Assembly: GCA_902525995.1 (NCBI GenBank)
Contig: CABZJG010000005.1
Span: 1-29,534 of the forward strand
Source: Paracoccaceae bacterium
GTDB taxonomy: Bacteria > Pseudomonadota > Alphaproteobacteria > Rhodobacterales > Rhodobacteraceae
Reading direction: 5' to 3'
Length of the DNA stretch: 29,534 nucleotides
This document shows positions 17,923 to 25,289 of this stretch, piece after piece; position 1 is the first letter of the stretch; each line of letters begins with the position of its first letter. The position numbers and the translations under genes were made by a program. Below the pieces are notes generated by a model, which was not told the origin of the DNA, made no database searches, and saw nothing but the letters and a program-made list of their open reading frames with translations.

Positions 17923-18308
17923 TATTCACCTCGGATCGCTGACATAAGGCCGCTAATACGGGAGTTCAGAAAATTCAGGGAGGACACATACCGCAGAGAA
18001 TTTTCTGAAAACTCCATCTGCTCGACAGACAACTCAACTGTGTTTCCGTCCAATGAGGGATTCATGGATTGGCGGAATTGCAACTTGCCACTGGTGCCCG
18101 CACCGGCAAAAGCAATATGGCGCTGGCTTGAATTTCTAAGATTACCTTCGCCTTCTTTGGCCTTAAGAATTTGCTCAAAATTAATATCCCGCGCCTTATA
18201 ATTTGGCGTTGCCGCATTCGCGATATTAGAGCCAATAATGTTATTTCTCCGCTCTCTTAAGTTAAGAGCAGTGGCGCTAAAACCAAGATATTCCTTGAGA
18301 ACTTGCAT
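17922..18308 (-). CDS. flgB: Proximal rod protein FlgB
   Basis: A 128-aa proximal rod protein, the first gene of the flgBCDEF run. It contains the rod signature RRNNIIGSNIANAATPNYKA followed by RDINFEQILKA (about residues 20-50), a variable middle, and a C-terminal VELSVEQMEFSENSLRYVSS helix typical of FlgB. The ribosome binding site is weak (AGGA about 14 nt before the ATG). A near-perfect sigma-54 promoter lies about 45-60 nt upstream. Confidence 0.93.
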   Translation of the reverse strand: MQVLKEYLGFSATALNLRERRNNIIGSNIANAATPNYKARDINFEQILKAKEGEGNLRNSSQRHIAFAGAGTSGKLQFRQSMNPSLDGNTVELSVEQMEFSENSLRYVSSLNFLNSRISGLMSAIRGE

Positions 18309-18352
18309 CGTCTACTATAGGTTCCTGTTAAGTTTTTATTCTCAAGGTAGCT

Positions 18353-18368
18353 TGCAAGTATTGTGCCA
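18353..18368 (-). promoter_or_regulatory. Sigma-54 (-24/-12) promoter of the flgB operon
   Basis: The minus strand reads TGGCACAATACTTGCA, with GG and GC separated by 10 nt and both half-sites matching the RpoN consensus. The -12 element is about 46 nt before the flgB ATG. It lies in the 77-nt divergent gap between flgB and the plus-strand gene at 18386. I found no comparable -24/-12 match facing the plus strand. Confidence 0.78.
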
Positions 18369-18385
18369 AAACCAAGAGGTTGCAG

Positions 18386-18958
18386 ATGGCTAAAGCACGA
18401 AAATCGAATAAAAAGACAAAATCGAAACCCAAAAGTGCCGATGCTAAAGCTCCTGTAAGAGCTTTAAGTCAGGTTGTTATTGAGAAACTTCACTCTCAAC
18501 CATTGGGAAAATCACTTTCGGCGTTGGACAGCATTTATCAGGAGTTGGATGATGTTGCAGACCGGCTAGAAATTCTGATTTGCCGGATTGAAATTCTTCG
18601 AAAGCGTACCTCGGCACTCAAACGCGGTGATTTCACAACCTTGGATACGGTTTTAAGCGGCATTGGTGATCTGCGCAAACTGGCAGATGCCGTTGCTGCG
18701 GTTGAGGGCGACGGTGCTAAAGCGGGTGACACTGAAGCCCCATCCGATGCAGAGGCAAAATGGATAGAGCTTACGTTGCTCATAGAAACTGAAATAAACA
18801 ATGTAAAGCTTTCTGAAGGAACAGTCGTGTCAGTAGAAGAGCAATCTGCAAATCGGCTGGTAGAAGACGGGTGTGCGTCTTTCAACGAAGAAGAACAGGC
18901 AAAAGATGAGGCAAAGGGCGATGCAAATGACAAGAAAACCGAGGAAACAGTTGAGTAA
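18386..18958 (+). CDS. Unrecognised charged helical protein next to flgB and fliD
   Basis: I do not recognise this 190-aa protein. It begins with a very basic Lys/Ser/Ala tail (residues 1-25), then a helical segment with heptad-like leucines (LSALDSIYQELDDVADRLEI through RIEILRKRTSALKRGDFTTL, about residues 40-90), and ends in an acidic Glu/Asp/Lys-rich tail. It has no signal peptide or membrane segment, so it should be cytoplasmic. AAGAGG lies 6 nt before the ATG at 18386; a TTG two codons upstream would place that site too close. It is divergent from flgB and appears to lead a transcript through the membrane protein gene to fliD. The helical pattern with L-K-x-G-D-F-x-x-L resembles FlgN-type export chaperones only superficially, so that role is a guess. 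Confidence 0.75.
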   Translation: MAKARKSNKKTKSKPKSADAKAPVRALSQVVIEKLHSQPLGKSLSALDSIYQELDDVADRLEILICRIEILRKRTSALKRGDFTTLDTVLSGIGDLRKLADAVAAVEGDGAKAGDTEAPSDAEAKWIELTLLIETEINNVKLSEGTVVSVEEQSANRLVEDGCASFNEEEQAKDEAKGDANDKKTEETVE

Positions 18959-18971
18959 ACGCAACTGAGCA

Positions 18972-19325
18972 ATGAACAGTCTTGTAAAACTTACCTTGGT
19001 CTTTGGATTTTTCGGGCTGCTGGTTTTTGCTGTGGTTTCATCAAATGTGCTTCAACGCTACAGCTACGATATCTACACCTGTAAGAATGCCACCTTGCCA
19101 AGCATAGAACTTCGGTTCAATGAAATCAAAACTGGACAGATGGTCGACTTTAAGCAGGCCAATGGTATGAAAACCCTGCGTATCACCGAAAATCTGGATG
19201 GCATTGTTTCACTTGACGCCGACAATCTTAGCTTGAAACTGGATCGCAATACCAACCGACTCTATCAGGAAATAAATGATCTGTTGACAATTTTTAGGTG
19301 TGAAAGTGAAAGTTTCACCATGTAA
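18972..19325 (+). CDS. Unrecognised one-pass membrane protein before fliD
   Basis: A 117-aa protein with one N-terminal hydrophobic segment (about residues 7-25, LTLVFGFFGLLVFAVVSSN), which is either a signal anchor or an uncleaved signal peptide, followed by a soluble domain of about 90 residues likely in the periplasm. That domain contains two cysteines (YTCKN near residue 37 and IFRCES near 110) that could pair. I see no family match. It starts 13 nt after the preceding gene and ends 55 nt before the fliD GTG, so the three genes are probably one operon with a flagellar role. The ribosome binding site is weak. Confidence 0.7.
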   Translation: MNSLVKLTLVFGFFGLLVFAVVSSNVLQRYSYDIYTCKNATLPSIELRFNEIKTGQMVDFKQANGMKTLRITENLDGIVSLDADNLSLKLDRNTNRLYQEINDLLTIFRCESESFTM

Positions 19326-19380
19326 ACTAAACAAACGGACCAATTTTCCGTAAAGTTTGTGACGTAAAGAGGATATGTCA

Positions 19381-21024
19381 GTGGCGGATTCCGGCAACAA
19401 CATCATTTCCAAGGTCAACCAGTCTGGCAGTGGGATAGACCTGTCGTCTTTGGTGACCACTTTGGTCGAGGCCGAAACCTCGCCTTTGCAATCCGCCCTG
19501 ACCAAAAAAGTCGAAGCCACCAACCTCTCGATTTCCTCTTTTGGGCAGCTCAGCTCAAAAATGATTGATCTGTCGACCAATTTAACCACGCTTGAAAATA
19601 CCAATGCGCGGACAACGGCCAGTTCAGGAACCGCCGTGAGCCTGACCGTTACCGACGAAACCAAATCACAGGATATCAATGCCAATATCGTGGTCAGTGC
19701 GTTGGCTGAGGGCCAAGTTGTCACCTATGATCTTACCCACGCCAATTTGCTCAACGCCTCAAGCGTCACAGCCGCCAGCACAATTGACCAAGGCACGCTG
19801 ACCTTTAGCAAAGGCGGGACCAACACAACGATCACCATCAATTCGACCAACAACACTGTTCAGGGGTTGGTGGACGCGATCAATGCCATCTCAGGCGTAC
19901 AGGCCAATTTGGTCGACGCCAGCGGCAGTGGTGGTTTGGCGCTGGTCATCAAGTCAGATACGGGCACCGCCAATGCGTTCACTATGACCAGCACTGACAC
20001 ACTAACGGAATTTAACACCGGATCCCCCGCTGCAAGCAGTACCAGCGCGCAAGTCACGCTCAGTGTTGCGGCTGCCGATGCAAGCTTCACTGTCGACGGG
20101 CTTGCTGTCACGCGCTCGACCAATTCGCTTAATGATGTGTTTGATGGTTATCAACTGGATTTGAACGCCGTAAACTCAAGCGCAACCAATGTCAGCTCAA
20201 CCATTGCTGCCACCGATGCACGTGATCGCATGCAATCGTTTATCGACCACATAAATTCGGTCAAAACTTACCTGACAACAGAAACAAAACGGGGACTCGA
20301 TGGCGCCCCTAACGGTAGTTTGGTAGGGGATATAACGGCACAAGCCATTTTGCGTGAAATATCGGGGCTGACCACAGATCCTATTGCAGGGTATGGCGCG
20401 TCATCGGTTTATCTTGCAAGCCTCGGCGTTAAAACCGAGCGCGATGGAACTTTGAAACTGGATACAACCAAGTTTGATTCTGCTATCGCGGCAGACCCAG
20501 GGCTAGCAGATATCGTATTTTCCTCAAAATACTCGACCACAAGTCCGAATACCACCGTTACTGGCTCGACAAGTTACCCACCTAAGGCTGGGTCCTATAG
20601 TTTTGTCTACTCAAGTGGAAATACTGCCACAATAAATGGCGAAACTGTCACCAAGGTCGATAATTCAAATGGTCAGAAAGTATTTACAGCTGCAAACGGT
20701 GATGCCGATAATATTTCTGTAACACTCTTGACTGACACAGCCACCAACGCCACTGTCCGCTATGGTCAAAGCGTGATCGACCGCTTGCAGGCTTATATCA
20801 CCAACATCACTTCCTCTTCTGGTTCTATTAAAACCCGCACAACCTCTTTGAACGAAGAGCTAAGCGCTTTTGCGGACGAGCAAACTGATCTGGACAACAA
20901 AATTGAGAGCCTGACAAGTACTTACAACACCAAATTTGGATCGATGGAAGCGCTGGTCACTCAGTTGAATAAAACCGGTGAGTATTTAACGTCGATGATG
21001 GACGCCTGGAACAAGAAAGACTAG
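19381..21024 (+). CDS. fliD: Flagellar filament cap protein FliD
   Basis: FliD (hook-associated protein 2) forms the cap at the filament tip and folds flagellin subunits as they arrive. The N-terminal D0 region has SKVNQSGSGIDLSSLVTTLV and EAETSPLQ, followed by a coiled coil; a hook-IN motif lies near residues 145-175 (TVQGLVDAINAISGVQANLV); the C-terminal FliD domain runs from about 270 and ends in a coiled coil with SLNEELSAFADEQTDLDNKI and YLTSMMDAWNKKD. About 547 residues is normal. The ATG six bases upstream (19375) is only 1-2 nt from the AGAGGA ribosome binding site, whereas this GTG is about 7 nt away, so GTG is preferred. It ends the three-gene plus-strand group. Confidence 0.92.
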   Translation: MADSGNNIISKVNQSGSGIDLSSLVTTLVEAETSPLQSALTKKVEATNLSISSFGQLSSKMIDLSTNLTTLENTNARTTASSGTAVSLTVTDETKSQDINANIVVSALAEGQVVTYDLTHANLLNASSVTAASTIDQGTLTFSKGGTNTTITINSTNNTVQGLVDAINAISGVQANLVDASGSGGLALVIKSDTGTANAFTMTSTDTLTEFNTGSPAASSTSAQVTLSVAAADASFTVDGLAVTRSTNSLNDVFDGYQLDLNAVNSSATNVSSTIAATDARDRMQSFIDHINSVKTYLTTETKRGLDGAPNGSLVGDITAQAILREISGLTTDPIAGYGASSVYLASLGVKTERDGTLKLDTTKFDSAIAADPGLADIVFSSKYSTTSPNTTVTGSTSYPPKAGSYSFVYSSGNTATINGETVTKVDNSNGQKVFTAANGDADNISVTLLTDTATNATVRYGQSVIDRLQAYITNITSSSGSIKTRTTSLNEELSAFADEQTDLDNKIESLTSTYNTKFGSMEALVTQLNKTGEYLTSMMDAWNKKD

Positions 21025-21093
21025 GCACCCGCCGAAAACAAATTCCTAAAATTTGGCACCTTATCGGAAAGGCATTCGTTAAAGCTAGATCAT

Positions 21094-21142
21094 CTGTGGG
21101 AAATTTTTTTGCCACAGCAACTCACTTCAGATATTGCAATAT
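21094..21142 (+). promoter_or_regulatory. Inverted repeats between fliD and the formaldehyde dehydrogenase gene
   Basis: Two symmetric elements lie in this 224-nt gap. At 21094-21117 CTGTGG and CCACAG flank a 12-nt A/T stretch; allowing one mismatch, the arms extend to 10 nt. At 21131-21142 there is a perfect 12-nt palindrome, ATATTGCAATAT. Neither is followed by a T-run, so terminator function is weak, and operator function upstream of the dehydrogenase gene is possible but unproven. I see no gene in the rest of the gap. Confidence 0.3.
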
Positions 21143-21248
21143 GTCAAACAAGGTGTAACGATTTTCGCCATGTCTTGGCTGGCGTGCATCGGCCATCACA
21201 TCACTTAAAAAAACAGGACCACCACTTTTACCAGAGAGGGGACACCAG

Positions 21249-22361
21249 ATGCGAACAAGAGCCGCAGTAGCACTCGAAGCAGGCAAGCCATTGGAAGTGA
21301 TGGAGGTCGAACTTGAAGGGCCCCGCGCAGGCGAAGTTTTGATTGAAGTCAAGGCCACTGGATTGTGCCATACTGATGAATTTACCCGATCCGGTGATGA
21401 CCCAGAGGGTATTTTCCCCGCCATCCTTGGGCATGAAGGCGCGGGTGTTGTGATCGAGGTTGGCGAGGGCGTCACCAGCCTTGAAGTGGGCGATCATGTG
21501 ATCCCGCTTTATACGCCAGAATGCCGTGAATGCGAATACTGCCTGAACCCGAAAACCAACCTGTGCCAGTCGATCCGCTCGACTCAAGGCCAAGGACTTT
21601 TGCCCGATGGCTCCACCCGGTTTTCAATGCTCGATGGCACCCCCATCCATCACTATATGGGGTGCTCAACCTTTGCCAATCACACGGTGGTTCCGGAAAT
21701 TGCACTTGCCAAAGTGCGCAAAGACGCGCCGTTTGACAAGATTTGCTATATTGGCTGCGGCGTGACAACAGGCATCGGCGCAGTGATCAATACCGCCAAG
21801 GTCGAGATCGGCAGCCGGGCAATTGTTTTTGGGCTGGGCGGCATTGGTCTCAATGTGATCCAAGGCTTGCGATTGGCCGGGGCTGACCAAATTGTCGGTG
21901 TGGATTTAAACGAGGGCAAAACCGACATGGCGCGGCATTTCGGGATGACCGATTTTGTCAATCCTGAAAAAATTGAGGGTGACTTGGTGGCCCATCTTGT
22001 CGAACTGACCGGCGGTGGGGCCGATTATACTTTTGATGCAACGGGAAATGTCAATGTCATGCGCGCAGCGCTTGAATCGGCCCATAAAGGCTGGGGCGAA
22101 AGTATCATTATTGGTGTGGCACCTGCAGGCGCCGAAATCAGCACCAGGCCGTTTCAGCTTGTGACCGGAAGGGTCTGGCGCGGTACGGCCTTTGGCGGCG
22201 CTTCGGGTCGTACGGATGTGCCAAAAATTGTCGATTGGTACATGGATGGAAAAATCGAAATCGATCCGATGATCACCCATAAATTAACGCTTGATCAAAT
22301 CAACCACGGTTTTGACCTCATGCATGAGGGCAAATCAATTCGCGCAGTCGTCGAGTTTTAG
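21249..22361 (+). CDS. S-(hydroxymethyl)glutathione dehydrogenase (class III alcohol dehydrogenase)
   Basis: Zinc- and NAD-dependent enzyme that oxidises S-hydroxymethylglutathione, formed from formaldehyde and glutathione, to S-formylglutathione; many members also reduce S-nitrosoglutathione. The 370-aa protein shows the catalytic zinc ligands (TGLCHTDEF, Cys40; GHEGAGVV), the structural zinc loop with four cysteines (PECRECEYCLNPKTNLC, about residues 96-112), the class III GCGVTTGIGA block with catalytic-zinc Cys, and the FGLGGIGLNVIQG nucleotide-binding loop. Length is standard. GAGAGGGG precedes the ATG. It is 2 nt upstream of an MBL-fold gene, a pairing common in Rhodobacteraceae. S-formylglutathione hydrolase is not in the window. 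Confidence 0.95.
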   Translation: MRTRAAVALEAGKPLEVMEVELEGPRAGEVLIEVKATGLCHTDEFTRSGDDPEGIFPAILGHEGAGVVIEVGEGVTSLEVGDHVIPLYTPECRECEYCLNPKTNLCQSIRSTQGQGLLPDGSTRFSMLDGTPIHHYMGCSTFANHTVVPEIALAKVRKDAPFDKICYIGCGVTTGIGAVINTAKVEIGSRAIVFGLGGIGLNVIQGLRLAGADQIVGVDLNEGKTDMARHFGMTDFVNPEKIEGDLVAHLVELTGGGADYTFDATGNVNVMRAALESAHKGWGESIIIGVAPAGAEISTRPFQLVTGRVWRGTAFGGASGRTDVPKIVDWYMDGKIEIDPMITHKLTLDQINHGFDLMHEGKSIRAVVEF

Positions 22362-22363
22362 TC

Positions 22364-22714
22364 ATGCCAAGGCTTAACCCAGAAGTGCACAGCTACTTTG
22401 ATGAGGCCACCAATGCTGCCTGCTATATCGTCAAAGATCCGACCTCGGCAGCCTGCGCGGTGATCGATTCCATTTGGGATTTTGACATGGCCTCGGGGCG
22501 CACCTATACTGCGCATGCGGATATGCTGATTGATGAAATTACCAAAAATGGCTGGACACTTGAATGGGTCATTGAAACCCATGTCCATGCAGATCACTTG
22601 TCTGCTGCGCCCTACCTTGTTCAGCAAATAGGCGGTAAAATCGCCATTGGATCCAATATCGACACCGTACAAAAAGTTTTTGGCAAAGTGTTCAACGCCG
22701 GCACGGAATTTTAA
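22364..22714 (+). CDS. MBL-fold hydrolase (Blh/ETHE1-like), N-terminal half, ended by in-frame TAA
   Basis: The first 116 codons of a metallo-beta-lactamase-fold protein of the Blh/persulfide-dioxygenase-like group. It includes the N-terminal strand block with CYIVKDPTSAACAVIDSIWD and the metal-binding motif THVHADHL (His-x-His-x-Asp-His), and reads to VFNAGTEF before a TAA at 22712-22714. In intact relatives the protein continues without a break through GTEF-x-x-DGSQFDRLF, and the downstream frame here continues exactly so. A CAA to TAA change would suffice to explain the stop. It starts 2 nt after the dehydrogenase gene. Alone this half lacks the remaining metal ligands, so activity would require the downstream product, read-through, or correction of a sequence error. 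Confidence 0.75.
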   Translation: MPRLNPEVHSYFDEATNAACYIVKDPTSAACAVIDSIWDFDMASGRTYTAHADMLIDEITKNGWTLEWVIETHVHADHLSAAPYLVQQIGGKIAIGSNIDTVQKVFGKVFNAGTEF

Positions 22715-23236
22715 ATGGATGGCAGCCAGTTTGACAGGCTTTTTGACGATGGTGTCCATTTTAAAATCGGCAATATGGATGTCGAGGTGATGCACACACC
22801 GGGCCATACACCGGCCTGTGTTACCTATGTGATGGGCAATAGCGCCTTCATCGGCGATACTTTGTTCATGCCAGATTTTGGTACCGCGCGCGCCGATTTT
22901 CCCGGCGGTTCTGCAACAGATTTATATCATTCAATTCAAAAAATTCTGGCGCTGCCGGATGAGACAACCTTGTATCTTTGTCATGACTATAAAGCCCCCG
23001 GGCGCGATGAATTTTGCTGGCAGACCACTGTTGCAGAGCAAAAAGCCAGCAATGTGCATGTGGGCGGGGGCAAAACGGAAGAAGAGTTTGTGTCCTTTAA
23101 GACCGCACGTGATGCCCAACTGTCGATGCCAAAACTGATCATTCCTTCGATCCAAGTCAATATGCGGGCCGGGCAATTGCCGCCTGCGGAAGAGGATGGC
23201 GAAGTTTACCTTAAAGTGCCGATCAATAGGTTATAG
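22715..23236 (+). CDS. MBL-fold hydrolase (Blh/ETHE1-like), C-terminal half
   Basis: The remaining 173 codons of the same MBL-fold protein, starting with an ATG immediately after the TAA (TAAATG) and in the same frame. It carries the other metal-site elements: MHTPGHTPACVTYV (His), GDTLFMPDFGTARADFPGG (bridging Asp) and LYLCHDYKAPGRDEF (His), and ends in the family-typical PSIQVNMRAGQLPPAEEDG. A CGGA lies about 8 nt before the ATG, so translation could restart by coupling, giving two chains that together hold a full metal site. Equally this may be a fresh pseudogene or a base-call error. Relatives act on glutathione persulfides or thioesters, which would suit its place beside the glutathione-dependent dehydrogenase. 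Confidence 0.75.
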   Translation: MDGSQFDRLFDDGVHFKIGNMDVEVMHTPGHTPACVTYVMGNSAFIGDTLFMPDFGTARADFPGGSATDLYHSIQKILALPDETTLYLCHDYKAPGRDEFCWQTTVAEQKASNVHVGGGKTEEEFVSFKTARDAQLSMPKLIIPSIQVNMRAGQLPPAEEDGEVYLKVPINRL

Positions 23237-23302
23237 AGTATTCGCCCAGCTTCGGCGCTGGCGCGCGTGCTTTGGCAGGCGGCAACTTTTGCATTTTGCA
23301 TA

Positions 23303-23329
23303 TTGAACCTGACGCCAAAACACTTACAT
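23303..23329 (+). promoter_or_regulatory. Possible heat-shock (sigma-32) promoter of htpG
   Basis: TTG at 23303-23305 and CTTACAT at 23323-23329 are separated by 17 nt, close to the alphaproteobacterial sigma-32 pattern CTTG-N17/18-CYTATNT (the base before TTG is A here, and one -10 position differs). The -10 box is 41 nt before the htpG ATG. Heat-shock control of htpG is established in other bacteria; this site is inferred from pattern only. Confidence 0.4.
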
Positions 23330-23370
23330 CTCAAACGACTTACGACCGCTCTTAGAAAAGGGACCTACTC

Positions 23371-25230
23371 ATGACTGTTCAGACAAGAGAATTCGAAGCA
23401 GATACCGGTAAAATTCTAAATATCGTGATCAATTCTCTGTATTCAAACAAGGAAATTTTTCTGCGCGAATTGCTTTCCAATGCGTCAGACGCCATCAACA
23501 AAAGACAGTATTTAGGACAGGTCGATGGTACATTGCTCAACAGCGGTGACAGTGGCATTGACATTAAAATAAACAAAAAGGCCAAAACTTTAGAAATTAG
23601 CGATACCGGCATTGGCCTAGATGACACTGATCTGGCCGAAGCTTTGGGAACCATTGCCCGCTCTGGCACCAAAGCCTTTATCGAACGCCTTGAAGAAGCC
23701 AAAGACAAAAAGGATGAAAATCTAAATTTGATCGGCCAATTCGGTGTTGGATTTTACTCATCCTTCATGGTGGCAGACAAGGTTGACGTGATCAGCCGCA
23801 AGGCGGGAGCAGAGCAAAGTTTTCTTTGGTCCAGTGACGGCCAATCAGGCTATAGTATCTCGCCTGAAACCAGCCGTGAGACCGCAGGAACGACGGTGAT
23901 CTTGCACCTGAAAAAAGATGCAAAAGAGTACATTGAAGACGCCCGTATTAAAACGCTCATTAAAAAATACTCGGACCATATACCCCATCCCATCACCCTG
24001 ACTGGAACCGATGGTGAAAGCGCCGTGGTCAATTCAGCCGAAGCAATATGGACCAAAAGCCCCAAAGAGATCAGTGACGAAGACTATACACAGTTTTACC
24101 AATCCAACAGCGGTAACTTCGACACTCCGTTTATCACCATTCACAATAAATCCGAAGGCTCATTGGAATTCACCAACCTTCTGTTTATCCCCAATCAGGC
24201 GCCGTTTGATCTTTTTGAACCCGAGCGGAAAACCAAGTTGCAGCTTTACATCAACCGGGTTTTCATCACCAGTGATCTAGGTGATTTATTGCCCCAGTGG
24301 CTGCGCTTTGTGCGCGGGATCATTGATACACCCAGCCTTGATCTGAATGTCAGTCGGGAAATTTTGCAGCACAGCCCAACGCTGGCCAAGATCAAAAGAG
24401 CAATCACTAAAAAGGTGATGAGCGAGCTGGAAAAGAAACTCAAAAAAGACCCCGAAAGCTTCGACGCCTTCTGGCAAACCTTTGGCCGAGTTATAAAAGA
24501 AGGCCTCTATGAAGATCACGACAACCGTGATCGTCTGTTGAAAATCAGCCGGCTGTATTCACACAAGCAAGATAAATTTGTCACGCTGCAAGAATACGTG
24601 GATCAGATGGCTGAAAACCAAAAATCGATTTACTATTTGGCCTCGGAAAATCTAACTTCTGCCAAACGCAGCCCGCATCTTGAGGGCTTTGCGGAAAATG
24701 GCATAGATGTGCTGCTGCTGACCGACCCGATCGACGAATTTTGGGTCTCTATGGTGCCAAATTTTTCCGACAAACCGCTGACATCAATTTCACGGGAAAA
24801 AGTCGATCTGTCAGAGTTTTCTGAAAATGAGCAAACCCCAGAAAGCAAAGCGTCCGAAGAGAGCTATAGCGATTTGGTGCAAAAAACCAAAGATATCTTG
24901 GGCGAGGCTGTTTCAGATATAAGGATGTCCTCAACCCTTACCAGCAGCCCAGCGCGTTTGGTTGCCGGCGAAGGCGGCTTGGACTTCAATCTTGAGCGAA
25001 TTTTAAAGGCACAAAACCCTGACTATCAGGGCACTGCGAAAGTGCTGGAATTGAACCCGTCACATCCTTTGATCGAAAAGATGAACGCCGCGCTGGAAAC
25101 AAATGCGGATGCGGTCGCAGACACGGCCCAGATCTTGTTGCAGCAGGCACGGATACTGGATGGTGAGTTGCCCGATGATCCGGGTGAATTTGCCAAGCAA
25201 ATGACAAATGTGATGCTGAACGCACTTTAA
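23371..25230 (+). CDS. htpG: Molecular chaperone HtpG (Hsp90)
   Basis: Bacterial Hsp90, an ATP-dependent cytoplasmic chaperone dimer. The 619-aa protein has the N-terminal GHKL ATPase domain with LRELLSNASDAINK (the magnesium-binding Asn), LEISDTGIGLDDTDLAE, and the lid/glycine loop LIGQFGVGFYSSFMVADKV; the middle domain with LFIPNQAPFDLFEPERKTKL, IDTPSLDLNVSREILQHSPT (catalytic-loop Arg) and HPHLEGF-like context; and a C-terminal dimerisation domain beginning around residue 500. Length is normal (about 620-635). AAGGGA lies 7 nt before the ATG. It is separated from the MBL gene by 134 nt and followed by a strong hairpin. Confidence 0.97.
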   Translation: MTVQTREFEADTGKILNIVINSLYSNKEIFLRELLSNASDAINKRQYLGQVDGTLLNSGDSGIDIKINKKAKTLEISDTGIGLDDTDLAEALGTIARSGTKAFIERLEEAKDKKDENLNLIGQFGVGFYSSFMVADKVDVISRKAGAEQSFLWSSDGQSGYSISPETSRETAGTTVILHLKKDAKEYIEDARIKTLIKKYSDHIPHPITLTGTDGESAVVNSAEAIWTKSPKEISDEDYTQFYQSNSGNFDTPFITIHNKSEGSLEFTNLLFIPNQAPFDLFEPERKTKLQLYINRVFITSDLGDLLPQWLRFVRGIIDTPSLDLNVSREILQHSPTLAKIKRAITKKVMSELEKKLKKDPESFDAFWQTFGRVIKEGLYEDHDNRDRLLKISRLYSHKQDKFVTLQEYVDQMAENQKSIYYLASENLTSAKRSPHLEGFAENGIDVLLLTDPIDEFWVSMVPNFSDKPLTSISREKVDLSEFSENEQTPESKASEESYSDLVQKTKDILGEAVSDIRMSSTLTSSPARLVAGEGGLDFNLERILKAQNPDYQGTAKVLELNPSHPLIEKMNAALETNADAVADTAQILLQQARILDGELPDDPGEFAKQMTNVMLNAL

Positions 25231-25238
25231 CTAATGTG

Positions 25239-25273
25239 TAACGCGGGCCAGAAAAAGCACGCGGCCCGCGTTA
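25239..25273. terminator. Bidirectional terminator hairpin between htpG and a lipoprotein gene
   Basis: Perfect 11-nt arms, TAACGCGGGCC (25239-25249) and GGCCCGCGTTA (25263-25273), flank a 13-nt loop. The hairpin lies 9 nt after the htpG stop and 16 nt from the stop of the convergent gene at 25290. There is no long T-run on either side, but the GC-rich stem between convergent stops strongly suggests termination in both directions. Confidence 0.75.
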
Positions 25274-25289
25274 AATACTTTAGATCGCT

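Noticed and set aside
18538..18972. A 144-codon minus-strand serine-rich frame opposite the unknown gene at 18386
   Set aside because: The serine-rich composition is what results from antisense reading of the Glu/Lys/Asp/Ala codons; the plus-strand frame has the better binding site and operon context.
19375..19380. The ATG at 19375 as the fliD start
   Set aside because: It sits only 1-2 nt from the AGAGGA site; the GTG at 19381 has normal spacing. The difference is two residues, so this is not certain.
21094..21117. The CTGTGG/CCACAG repeat as a fliD terminator
   Set aside because: The T-tract lies in the loop, not after the stem, and the paired arms are short; it is listed only as a possible regulatory element.
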